Below are positions 32,094 through 41,890 of a DNA stretch of 64,000 bases, in pieces. The translations under genes and the position numbers were made by a program. The DNA is taken from assembly GCA_001599915.1 (NCBI GenBank), contig BCIG01000013.1:434001-498000 (forward strand). The letters run 5' to 3'. The stretch is from Symbiotaphrina buchneri. Its lineage: Eukaryota; Ascomycota; Symbiotaphrinales; Symbiotaphrinaceae. The notes below the pieces were generated by a model. The model was not told where the DNA came from. It did no database searches and worked only from the letters and a program-made list of their open reading frames with translations. Position 1 is the stretch's first letter. Each line of letters opens with the position of its first letter.

Positions 32094-33054
32094 ATGGCCG
32101 CAAACACGAAATACCAACCCGCACCGCAAAGCGACCCACTTGACGGCCCGTCTGAGTATACTCAGCCTCCTCCTTCGTACCAATACCAGTCGGCGGCGAG
32201 CGGAGCCGATGATGCGCTGCTTGGAGCACCTCGTAGCAGCGATGATAATATCCCCGATGACTTCAAATTTGGCGGTACCGTTGCCGAGGCAGTCATCAGC
32301 ATCAGGCATCAGTTCATACGAAAGGTTTATGCTATCTTGTGAGTTCGACTAGGACCGTCCTGATGGGGAAGGCACCATTACTGACACCAGAACTAGGACT
32401 GTCCAACTGCTCGCCACGACTATCTTGAGCTCCATTTCTTTCTTCAGTGACGGGTACAAGTCTTGGATCCAAAGCAACCAGTGGTTGATGTGGGTCTCAC
32501 TGTTTGGTGCTATCGGGTTTATGGTAAGAGTCTCCGTCCGCGGGGGCAACATTTCTCTTTGAAAGAACCACGGCTGATTTATGTAGCTCTTGACCTTTTG
32601 GAAGCGGAAGTCATACCCTACGAACCTGCTTTTCCTCACCGGCTTCACTGCACTGGAGGCATACTCGATTTCGGTCATTGTGTCGTTCTACCAGTCCCGG
32701 GTCGTTTTGCAAGCACTCGTCCTGACATTGGGTATCTTCGTCGGCTTGACATTATTTGCGTGTCAAACGAAGTATGACTTCACGAGCTGGATGCCGTACC
32801 TTTTCAGTGGTCTATGGGCTCTGATCATGTTTGGCTTCATGGCCTCTTTCTTCCCCTACAACAACATGGTTGAACTGGGATATTCCGGCCTCGCAGCGGT
32901 TATTTTCAGTGGATACATCCTAGTGGATACACAGTTGGTGATGCGCCACTATCACGTCGAGGAAGAGATCGCGGCGGCAATTTCGCTTTACCTGGACATC
33001 ATCAACCTGTTCCTGTCCATTCTGCGAATCCTGAACAGCCAGCAGAACAACTAA
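32094..33054 (+). CDS. BXI1: BAX inhibitor-1/Lifeguard family membrane protein
   Basis: Exons 32094-32338, 32397-32523 and 32587-33054 give 279 residues; introns are 58 and 63 nt. These seven-helix proteins of the ER or vacuole membrane leak calcium and modulate unfolded-protein and cell-death responses. The N-terminus is Pro/Gln/Tyr-rich (SEYTQPPPSYQYQ), as in fungal members. The conserved lead-in VAEAVISIRHQFIRKVYAIL opens the first helix. The family's acidic pore residues appear in the C-terminal SGYILVDTQLVMRHYHVEEE and LYLDIINLFLSILRIL. FFPYNNMVELGYSGLAAVIF is also typical. The ATG at 32094 is preceded by a pyrimidine-rich leader. Confidence 0.94.
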
Positions 33055-33823
33055 GTGTTGGAGACCTTGTGGTGGCTCTGAGCACATGCCGAGTGTGTCG
33101 AGCTTCGCTGATCTTTACGAGGGATACGGTTGGTCAGTTGGTGCGCAGTGGGTGAAGGCGTCTGTCTCTATTGCTTTGCGGTGCTGCTCGCATCTCAGAT
33201 ACAATTTGGAAATTCCTTTTCTCTGACGGCGTTTCGTTTTATGATCAAAGCATAGTCTATGGTTAGGGCTTCTGGAAGAAAACCGTTGCTATTTGAAATG
33301 TTGTAATTTTGGTGGCAGAGGTCCTTGTGTAATTGGCACATCGTCAGAGAAGACGAATGGCCCGCTGACCTTTCCCTTTAAAACGAACCGAGTTGATTCA
33401 CCGCCGTCCGGGCACGTGGGTCCAGGCACAGGATGGCGGCTGGGGTTCGAATGGCCGGGATGCGCTTCTCCTGTTGCTGCCCACATTGAACGGTGTGCGT
33501 CGGTATGTTCTGGGAAGTGAAAGACTTATGATTTCTTCTGGAATTTCTGCCTCAGCGCCCCATAATAATACTGTGTACGAGTACAGTGGCCTGTGGAGCA
33601 ATAATACAGACAATCCCACATTAAGGCAAGCGGTGCCCGTTTCGCTTGTCTGGACTTTTGTAGCCCCAAGCGTGCGCTAGGGCTGCTCTTGATCCCATCT
33701 GATCTCGAAAAAGCCACGACTGGTTCATCCTCGTATTCTCCCCCGGGATTGGAGTTGGAAAGTACATAAGAACCAGAAGGACAGAGGGAGAGAGACTGGT
33801 ACGTTCCCGGGACTGCGCACACG

Positions 33824-33856
33824 GCACATCGTACATCGCACATTGCACATCGCGCA
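33824..33856. repeat. Degenerate GCACATCG tandem repeat
   Basis: GCACATCGTACATCGCACAT is followed by TGCACATCGCGCA, about four imperfect units of 7-10 bp in the ceramide synthase 5' flank. Confidence 0.6.
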
Positions 33857-33887
33857 CTCCTCGACCGCGCATATCGAACCACAGACT

Positions 33888-33913
33888 ACCGTACCTTACC
33901 TTCCTTACCGTAC
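33888..33913. repeat. TACCTTA motif cluster
   Basis: ACCGTACCTTACCTTCCTTA followed by CCGTAC carries two TACCTT words, about 125 bp upstream of the LAG1 start. Confidence 0.65.
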
Positions 33914-34036
33914 TGAAAATCCCCGAGGTAGTAAGTAGTGGTGGGTACAGGAGTACGAATTTCACCACCACCCACTCCCCGACTCAGGGGCCTGCCAGCC
34001 AGCATCGACGCCCGCGACCCCTTCGACTCCGCAGAC

Positions 34037-35687
34037 ATGCTCTGCAACGGGGACGACACCGATCTTTCCACTGGGACGACCCTCCCGGAGAAGCAAACCT
34101 TCCCTCCGAGCTCAATGGCAGCTGAAGAGAGCAAGACGGCGTCAACCGCCGGCCTCCGCAAAGATCCATTGAACGGGAGGAAAGCGGCCGGCCACCGCCA
34201 GGCACGGCGACAAAACAAGAGCAACACAGCATTGGCTTGTGCATGGGTAGTCGAGCATCAAATTGGTGATTATTGCCCTCCTTCCACCTACCGCATCACG
34301 ACCAATCAATTGGCCCCTCGATCAGTCCACTAATTGCCAGGCTAGGTCTTTCAGTCGCTTGGCTCTCTCTTCTCGCCCTGATTCACAACGCCATCCCTGA
34401 TGCGCGTCCACACACCCGCAAGTTCTTCGAACTGTCATACTATAACCCGCAAACCGGGCGTTTCGGGAAAGGGCGCGACGATGTACTTTTACTCTTTTAC
34501 TGGATCGTGGTATTCACCGGACTACGTGCCGCCGTAATGGAGTATGTCCTCATGCCGCTGGCCCGGCTCGGTGGCGTGGAGACGAAGAAAGAGGTAGTGA
34601 GGTTCGCCGAGCAGGCTTGGCTGCTTCTCTATTCTGGTGGCTTTTGGTTGTTGGGCATGGTGCGCAACGTCTCCGATGGCTCTCACAGAATTGGACCGCT
34701 GACTATGGGGTTAACAGTGGCTATTGACCCAGTCAGACTACTGGCTAAATCTTCGGAACCTTTGGTCGGATTGGCCGTGCCGTGAACTGGATGGACTATT
34801 TAAATGGTACTATTTGGCCCAATCCGCCTTCTGGCTGCAACAGATCCTAGTGATCAATATCGAAGAGCGTCGAAAAGATCACTATCAGATGTTCACGCAT
34901 CATATAATTACTTGCATCCTGCTCTTTGGCAGCTACGGTTATCATTTCACGAAAGTGGGCAACTTGATTTTATGCCTCATGGATGTAGTCGATTCCATCT
35001 TTTCAGTATGTCTAGGTGCTGCCATGCTTTGCCAAATTGGCTATGCTAACTGCGAGACAGTTCGCTAAGATGCTTAAATACCTCCGTCTGCAGCTTGCTT
35101 GCGATATAGCGTTTGGAGTATTCTTGGTCTCATGGTTTGTGATGCGTCATGTGCTCTACCTTACGGTTTGCTGGGCTATATACCGCGACGTACCAGCTGC
35201 GATAGAGTACGCCTGCTATTCTGGAGCAACTGGAGAAAAGCTGGGGCCGTTTCGGCAGGATGACTGGGTGCAGACATTGGCACAGCCGTTCCGCGACCCA
35301 GACGGTCCGATATGCTTCACCCCAACAATCAAATGGGGATTTCTTTCGATGCTTCTGGCACTCCAGGTCATCACAATAATGTGGTTTGTCTTGATATTGC
35401 GACTTGCGTACAGGGTAATAAGAGGCGGCGAGGCGGACGATCCCCGGAGTGACGATGAGAATGAAGATGAACTGGAAGCGGAGCTATCTGACGGTAGCCA
35501 GGACCCGGAGGATCTGGGCCCTCCGCAGGAAGTGGAAGTGGACGTCAGTGGGTTGAACCTGAAAGGCAGGACGACATCGGTCCGGCGTTACAAAAGGAAC
35601 GGAGGCACTTCGAGCGGGGTGACAATACCCGGTCATAGCGATCGTAAGGAGCTGTTGGGCAGGATTGGGTGTGATAAGACCACCTGA
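34037..35687 (+). CDS. LAG1: Ceramide synthase (Lag1/Lac1, TLC domain)
   Basis: Exons 34037-34265, 34346-34659, 34718-35005 and 35061-35687 give 485 residues. The enzyme N-acylates sphingoid bases with acyl-CoA in the ER. The first exon encodes a basic cytosolic tail (KAAGHRQARRQNKSN), then WVVEHQIG joins LSVAWLSLLALIHN across an 80-nt intron whose acceptor is GCTAG at 34345. The TLC domain has FFELSYYNP, FAEQAWLLLYSGGFW, the catalytic MFTHHIITCILLFGSYGYH (two histidines of the Lag motif), KVGNLILCLMDVVDSIF, and LACDIAFGVFLVSWFVMRH. Several membrane helices are evident. The C-terminus is acidic and serine-rich, as in fungal enzymes that CK2 phosphorylates. Upstream in-frame codons are open but lack ATG before 34037. 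Confidence 0.95.
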
Positions 35688-36002
35688 ACTCGACATGTAG
35701 GCCATTGCGTCGCTCTTAGCAGGGTCGAGCGATAGGGGCTATGTCCCGCTTAGAGCGGCATATACGAGTGAAATCTCCATCAAGACCTTCTTGATCCTGG
35801 TTTCTGAAGTAGTGGTTCATTGTATAGTCGCTGTGAGAAGCGTGAGATCAGCATTATTACCAGCCGTCCCTTATTCACAAGTCGCAGACGACGTCCTTTT
35901 GAGACATCAGCGTGACTCCCTTCAGCCGCTGTGAGCTACTGTGAAAGTCGGGTGCATTACATGCTGACAAGCTTGGCATATATTGTCGAACAGGTGAGTG
36001 TG
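35688..36002. other. Convergent 3' flanks, nothing seen
   Basis: This lies between the ends of LAG1 and the BOT1-like gene. It holds no coding content and no copy of the palindromic words found in 5' flanks. Confidence 0.65.
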
Positions 36003-37332
36003 CTATTCTACACTGGCGGGTATCTTCCTCTGTCCCTTCTTTCTATCCTCGTGGGGGATGCCGTAACGCCAGCCTAGGCCCCTTGGCGATCTTCCGTCCT
36101 TGCCGGCATCCTCGACGTTATACTCCCGGAACTTGAACTCCCATCTCGCTCCCGGCGGGGAGATCACCTTGACCTCTCGCTGCTCCTTTTCCTGTGCTTT
36201 ACGCTGCCTCTCTTCCCTTGCAGCCGTTTCCTGCCTCATCCTCTCCTGTGCCCGCTCAATCCGCTGTTCCCTGGGAACTCCTTCTAGTCGCTCCTTCTCC
36301 AGTTCAATGAGCTCCGGATGCGGTATACGCTTGTCCGCCGGAAGGAGATCTGGATGGAATACTTTGCCCGCGTCTTCGCGAGTGAAATGGCGTGACTCGG
36401 AGGTTGGATAGAAGATCTGCTGGTTCGTGGCAGGGTGGACCGGCAGGTCGTTGATCGATTCATGAGGTCTGGGTCGCTCTGGTCTGTATCCCGTTTGAGG
36501 GAGCATGGCTAGCACAGCTCTAGCGTATGGCTTAGCAAGTGGTTTCCCCTGTAGCTAATGTCAGCACCCGCGGTCCACTTGGTGGGGACTGCTATGTGAG
36601 TAAATGAGGAGCGGTGTTCAGTGCAAAAGAAAAGATTAACCATGTAGATGTCTTCAAGACTAATCGAAAATTTATAAAGAGCTCATCATGACAACCCAAT
36701 TGAGCAGAGTGAATGCACGCTAGGCACACTGGACTGACCTTCTTCTCCCACTCCTTCTCTAGGGCTTTTAGCCTCACCACAGCGCCCACTCTCTTCATCT
36801 CAACCCCCAGCTCTGCGCTGACAATCTTCACTGTTTTGCCTTGAACAGCTACTCGGTGATATATCTCTTCCCGCAACTCTTCGCTTAGTACCGGCTGGCT
36901 GACAAAATGTTTGTTCAACGGAAACGGTCGAAGATCATCTCGGGTCGGTGGTGGGATTTCACCGGGGCGTCGTGTGTTCTTGCTGGTTTCCGCAGGCACG
37001 GTCTCATCATCCTCTGCTTGCACCGCAGCGTCGCCCTCTTCGGCAGTCCCGTTCGATGGCCGAGACGAATCCATCGCGCGAATGAGGTTGCCATGATTGT
37101 CGTAGGCGCTGAGGTAATTCGTCGACCCAGGCAGTGGTTGACGGAAGACTTCCCCGGGACCGAGCAACCACCTAAACATGGTTTGTCGCATCCTGATTCC
37201 GGCATTGGAGCGGGACGAGGAAAATTCTCGAGCACCTGGCCGGTGCGAGCATGGACATGAGGGGCAGAGAGCCAAGGGGGTATTCGATGACAGCGGAGAT
37301 GACAACCGCGCGTGCCGTATACGGGGCGGCAT
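36003..37332 (-). CDS. Mitochondrial small-subunit ribosomal protein mS45 (Bot1-type)
   Basis: Exons 37332-36739 and 36548-36003 give 379 residues. The first 45 residues are Arg/Ser/Pro-rich and low in acid, a good mitochondrial presequence (REFSSSRSNAGIRMRQ). The body has LLGPGEVFRQPLPGSTNYLS, a helix-turn-helix-like VAVQGKTVKIVSAELGVEMK, RVGAVVRLKALEKEWEKK, then GKPLAKPYARAVLAMLPQTG, HESINDLPVHPATNQQIFYP and TSESRHFTREDAGKVF. These match the fungal mitochondrial regulator/mS45 family (Bot1p of fission yeast). The C-terminal part is a highly charged helix. The intron 36549-36738 (190 nt; GTCAGT..GCTACAG) is the longest in the window by my models. It is phase 0, and reading into it from exon 1 stays open for over 40 codons. 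Confidence 0.9.
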
Positions 37333-38364
37333 TGCTGTGAAGAAGGCTGACTACCGAGGCAGATCTTGATCAATGCCCTATTGCCAGCTGGAGCTGATCG
37401 GGCAGAGACGACAAGAGGCAGGTAGATCCGGAGCGAACGGAGCGAACCTACAGCCTCCAGGCAGTGGTTGTGTCGACCAAGTAGGTAGGTAAGTTTAGGT
37501 CGTAGGACTCGTCCGGGAATTTTTGGATTGTTCTGTAGGTCTGCACTAGCACACATAGCACACGAGCACAGTACGAAATTAAGGAGGAGAATGGTGACTA
37601 AGCCAAAACCATACCCGGTGAACCTTAGAGACTCGCAGACTCGGGGATCCGCAGACAGACCACAACACTGGGACTTGCATCTGCATCTGCACTGGAACTC
37701 GTAGAACGCAACTTTGAGCCGTCTTGTGCCTATAGAGAGCTATGAAGAGGACGGCACATGCCGCAATGGAATGAGGGGCACATGGGGCCGCCTAATCGAA
37801 GCTAACTGAACGCCTGTTTCGATGTAGAGATGCTCCTTGTTGCCCGGCTATGCGATAGCTTTCCCATAAGAATCAAAAGATGGCCAGCCAAATCATCCAA
37901 CAGAGCAACGCCGTCAGGCGCCGTGGTGATGCCTCCAGAGGCAACCCGGGGCCCTTCCAGTGCAACACGTCGGCCTCTTCGGCAGAGATCCACATCCATA
38001 CCCCCTCGATACAAGCAGAAATGCAGAATTGATGATCGAGCAAACCAGAGGTTCAAATCCACCACGAAGAACACACTGAGACGTACACATCAAGTCACAA
38101 CCACAAAACCCCCCAACACCGCACCATGCTCCTTTGTTACCGGATGCTATGTACGCTTGACGCAAAAAGGGGGAATCACTGCGTTGACGAAACTGGCGAT
38201 CCTTGGCCAACAACCAGCCTCCCCAGGGTGATGATCACAACGCCGGTACTTCAAAAACCATAAACAAGGCCGCGCGCTTCCAACGAGGAAATACCCATGC
38301 TGCGAAAAGCAAATCAAAAACGCGCAGGACAGTAATATATGCAAAGACCGCTCGGGCCATGAGC
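37333..38364. other. Intergenic, nothing recognised
   Basis: This is the BOT1-like 5' flank and WHI3-like 3' flank. A GTAGGTAGGTAAGTTTAGG word lies at about 37481-37499. A B-box-like GGTTCAAATCC at 38051-38061 does not sit in a foldable tRNA. Confidence 0.6.
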
Positions 38365-40209
38365 TCAGCGACCCATCATATAATCCGGGAAGCCGGACAT
38401 TGTACCCATGCCTGCATTTGTTGTGCTCGTAGGAATTCCACCAGCAAGCGGTTGTCCTCTAAGCCCTGCTAAGGAGGCGGAATTGAGACCAAAATCTGCA
38501 CCGCGGAACCCGCCCATCATCGAGCTTCCGCCGACAGGACTAGCGAGCCCGCTGGTAGTGCCGGAAGACATTCCGCTAGTACCATTGAGGCCGGGAGGAG
38601 CTGCCAATCCAGGTGGCGGTCCATTCACTGCGGTGAACCCTTGTCCAGAGACCCCTCCTAAAGACCCGTTCATACCCCCATAAGTGTTTGGCGGGCTCAT
38701 GGGGATAGATTGGTTGGAACTACCAGGTTGTCCGGTACGAACACCGAGGGGGTTCTTTGAGAAGCTCAGGCGGATCCCGCCTTTGACGCTATTGTGCAGA
38801 GGGTGACCGTAAAGCTCGTTGAGCGCTTTGGTGGCGAAAGAGATGTCTTCGAATTCCACAAAACACATTGGTCCGTTCTGCTTTGTCCTGAAACAAAGCC
38901 GTTTATAACCCCTCTGTTTCGAGAACATTGCCTTCAGTTCATCTTCAGACGTATCCATAGGCAGATTGCCAACATAGAGAGTATTGCAAGGGGGATTCTG
39001 GTCTGCTGGATTGACGGGCGGATAATTGTGGCGCTGGTAGTGTTGCGTCGCAAGTTGATAGCTCGAGTTGGGACCCATATTGATTCCCGACCCAGGGGCA
39101 ATTGACGAAGACGGGCTCTGGACCGGAACAGTTGCCCTTGGAGATATATATGTCTGCTTCGGAGGAGAGGAGATGGGATTGGTAGCCAGAGAAAGACCGG
39201 CGAAACGAGAGACAGGCACGTGGGGATTAGTAGGGCGGCGTGACAGACCCGACGAGGAGGCGCCATGCCCATTCTTAGCATATGCCACCGGGTCCTTGAG
39301 CAGCTCGCCAGTCTCGTCATCATCCACTGTATCATCATTCATGACAGATTTTCCTGTGACACGGCGGTGATCGCCCATTGTATAATTCATCGGAGACTTG
39401 GGAGAGAACAAACTCTGGAAATGAGAACCCGCATCCGGTACTGGAAAGTCGGTATTGACGGAGTTGAGGCTCTTGCTCAAGGTCGGAGGGGAGACACGCT
39501 CCATGGACTGGAAAGTGCCATTGAATCGTGAAGACTGACGGGTCGTGGGAGCGGCGAAGGGCGCAGTAGACCCATTTGGTATGGGGAGACCACGGTGCAG
39601 AGTCCCGTCGAATGTCTTGCGCCTAGTCCAGTACGACCCGCCAGACGATCCATCCATGACCTCGACGATCATGTTCGCCTCATTCGCGAAATTGGGCTTC
39701 CCGTCAAGCAGAACCCTGGCCTCTTCTGCAGCGACTAACGTTCTGAAACGAGCAACGGCAGATGAGAAACCGGTATCCTCCGGCAACTCTGGCGGGATGA
39801 AATCTGCATCAATGAAATCTTTCGCGAATAGGAACATACTGCGAAGCGCTTCATGGGTCGCGTTACGGGGCAGTCTCCTCATGAGGATCGAGACTCCACC
39901 CTCAGTCGATGAAGCGTTTTTGGGCGGATCCATATCCGAAGGATTATGAGCAGATGTGCCGTCAAAAGGACCGAGATCGTGAATTGAAGTCTTGCCGAAA
40001 GGAGGGGAGAGGTTGCTAATCGTATTCTGCTGGCCAACATGAACTGAGGTCATTGGACCGATCGCAGAGCTCTTGGTGCTGGTAGACGCCATTGCAGCCA
40101 TAACTGGTTGAGAGCCCAAGGAACTTGGTGGAGATGAGGATGCGGGCTTCGTTGGCTCGCCTGTGGCAGAGGGACTTGACGCAGTAGAGCTGCTCGGCCC
40201 TGGGGCCAT
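38365..40209 (-). CDS. WHI3: Whi3-type RNA-binding protein
   Basis: A single exon of 614 residues. Whi3 binds cyclin and other mRNAs and controls cell-cycle commitment, nuclear asynchrony and condensate formation. An N-terminal Ser/Pro-rich region leads to a degenerate RRM (about residues 105-185; GVSILMRRLPRNATHEALRS, FRTLVAAEEARVLLDGKPNF). A long disordered linker with SPP and RRPTNP sites follows. The C-terminal RRM (about 410-490) has NTLYVGNLPMDTSEDELKAM and GPMCFVEFEDISFATKALNE and is the conserved RNA-binding core, followed by RLSFSKNPLGVR. The C-terminus is Gly/Pro/Ser/Met-rich and low in complexity, typical of phase-separating proteins. It lacks a long polyQ tract. The ATG at 40209 is the first in frame. 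The upstream region up to 44.1 kb is gene-free, so regulation may be elaborate. Confidence 0.9.
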   Translation of the reverse strand: MAPGPSSSTASSPSATGEPTKPASSSPPSSLGSQPVMAAMASTSTKSSAIGPMTSVHVGQQNTISNLSPPFGKTSIHDLGPFDGTSAHNPSDMDPPKNASSTEGGVSILMRRLPRNATHEALRSMFLFAKDFIDADFIPPELPEDTGFSSAVARFRTLVAAEEARVLLDGKPNFANEANMIVEVMDGSSGGSYWTRRKTFDGTLHRGLPIPNGSTAPFAAPTTRQSSRFNGTFQSMERVSPPTLSKSLNSVNTDFPVPDAGSHFQSLFSPKSPMNYTMGDHRRVTGKSVMNDDTVDDDETGELLKDPVAYAKNGHGASSSGLSRRPTNPHVPVSRFAGLSLATNPISSPPKQTYISPRATVPVQSPSSSIAPGSGINMGPNSSYQLATQHYQRHNYPPVNPADQNPPCNTLYVGNLPMDTSEDELKAMFSKQRGYKRLCFRTKQNGPMCFVEFEDISFATKALNELYGHPLHNSVKGGIRLSFSKNPLGVRTGQPGSSNQSIPMSPPNTYGGMNGSLGGVSGQGFTAVNGPPPGLAAPPGLNGTSGMSSGTTSGLASPVGGSSMMGGFRGADFGLNSASLAGLRGQPLAGGIPTSTTNAGMGTMSGFPDYMMGR

Positions 40210-41090
40210 CCCTACCGATAATGTGACACAGCAAGCGACGTGATTGGTGAAGGCGGATTATCTGAAGCGCAGGGAGACGCTGCGCTTGAAAGGCGATTGT
40301 TTCAACGAAATGGATACAATCCAGAAAGCCTGGAGAGGAAGAGGCCTGCTGCTCCGTCTTAAGCCCCGAGCTCTTCTCTTGTCCGCGGGTCCCGTATCGT
40401 GACACTGAAGAATGTAACAGCGATGCTGGATCGTTCGGATGAAAGTGTATACCGTCGTTATCAGCCAGGCTGCCACCTAGTGCATTGGCCTTGGGTTCCA
40501 GCGGTCCTCCGGAGAGCTTGATCGTACCGCGACGATTGTGGTAATGGTGCCGATGGACGGGTCGATCCGCGCCGTATACCTCACTAAAGACCTCAATAAA
40601 GAATGCTTTCCTCGATGCGACGGGATGCGCTGATGCTGATAAGGGAAGACTCGACGGAAAGACGTCAGGGCGTGCGATCGGGGGGAGTCTCGCAAAGGAG
40701 GGCGACCGAGGCGCGACCGGAAGGATATGCGGCCCTTGCTGGCAAAGTAGACGAGCAACGGAAGACTTTCCGGCGTTCGTTAGGTCACCTCCGAGGACGG
40801 ATGATGCAAGAGCGTAAGTGATGGATGATGGTAAGATGCGACGTGAAGATAGATAGGCACGCAATTGGGATGTCGATAGGATGCGACGCGCCGCCTTCAG
40901 AATGCGTGTGGGTGTGCTTTAACCTGGGCAAGGGCGATCGAGCTTATCTGCGCAGTTGAGCTGCTGCTGTCCACAAGCGAGCGAAGTGATGATTGGTCGA
41001 TCAGCACGTTTGGACTGGGATTCACCCTTCGAACTGGCCCGGACGAGCTGTCGGTGTGCTGAGGGGAGGGGAGAGAAGAGGTCAAAGGCG

Positions 41091-41138
41091 GTAAGGAAGG
41101 TAAGGTAAAAGTAAGGTAGGTAGTAAGGTAAAGTAGGT
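41091..41138. repeat. GTAAGGTA motif array
   Basis: Five GTAAGG/GTAAAG units run in tandem in one orientation within 48 bp, just outside the likely WHI3 transcription start. Confidence 0.7.
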
Positions 41139-41245
41139 TGTTTAAGATGGCTATTATCATTATTACTTCTCAATATAGCGGTTCGCATTGGGGTGTGGAT
41201 GGGCGAGCGAGCATACGAATGAGTCCACTTCCGTTCGCTCCCTCA

Positions 41246-41265
41246 CTCTCTCTCTCTCTCTCTTC
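41246..41265. repeat. CT microsatellite
   Basis: About eight CT dinucleotides in a row. Confidence 0.8.
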
Positions 41266-41845
41266 TTTGGGGCACAGGTACTCGGGGACACAGGGAGTGG
41301 GCACTGGGCACACACTGGCCACACTGGGCGGCGGGACTTGGTGGGTGCGCGCGATCGAGTGGAGCCAGAGTCGCGCGGGACGGCAGTCTAAGCCGTTTAC
41401 TGCTGCTACGAACACACGGAGTACTTCCAGACAGCAAAGAAAGGTACGGAGTATGTACTTTATCATTTGTACCATGGCCGGCAACTGTAGAGGTACTCGC
41501 AGCGAAAAAATGCGACCGAGGTACCTCTAGAATATGCACCTTCAGGTACTCTGGTGTAGTGGGCCGACTCGCTCCTCCGGGGCACTCGTGGGAACTCGGG
41601 AGCTTCTGAGTTGGAGCGATGCTCGTACCTTAGGCAGGCCAGCTAACCCTCGACAGGTCAAGCGCGCCTAATGGAGGGAACCCAAGCCTGCACTTGCCTG
41701 GTCGTTTGCGGCCCCGAGCTCCCTGGGCTCTGGACGCTGGGAATTTGGCAAGGGATGATGGCGCAGGAACTTGGACTCGGACACACCAACGACACCACCC
41801 ACCACACCCACACCCACATCAATTAATCAGCTTAGCCTGGTGTTC

Positions 41846-41890
41846 GTACCGTACCTTACCTTAAGGTACCTACCCTGTATCTTACCTTCC
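41846..41890. repeat. TACCTTA/TAAGGTA motif array
   Basis: GTACCGTACCTTACCTTAAG continues with GTACCTACC and TCTTACCTTCC. It has the same architecture as the cluster at 10036-10055 and shares TACCTTACCTTAAGGTA with it. Confidence 0.75.

Larger units (their letters stand above)
33055..34036. other. Intergenic, ceramide synthase promoter
   Basis: No coding segment was recognised. A degenerate CACATCG-type repeat lies at 33824-33856 and a motif cluster at 33888-33913, about 125 bp upstream of the LAG1 start. Confidence 0.65.

Noticed and set aside
33438-33452. GGGGTTCGAATGG resembling a tRNA T-arm
   Set aside because: The stem halves CTGGG and GCCGG are not complementary, and no cloverleaf can be drawn.
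38040-38072. tRNA B-box-like GGTTCAAATCC
   Set aside because: The flanking bases do not form a T-stem (CAGAG against CACCA), and no A-box or acceptor stem can be drawn.
40016-40864. Open 282-codon frame on the minus strand overlapping the WHI3 start
   Set aside because: It begins with a TTG codon and has no internal ATG in frame. Composition is low-quality and it overlaps the WHI3 N-terminus in another frame. It is most likely the WHI3 leader.
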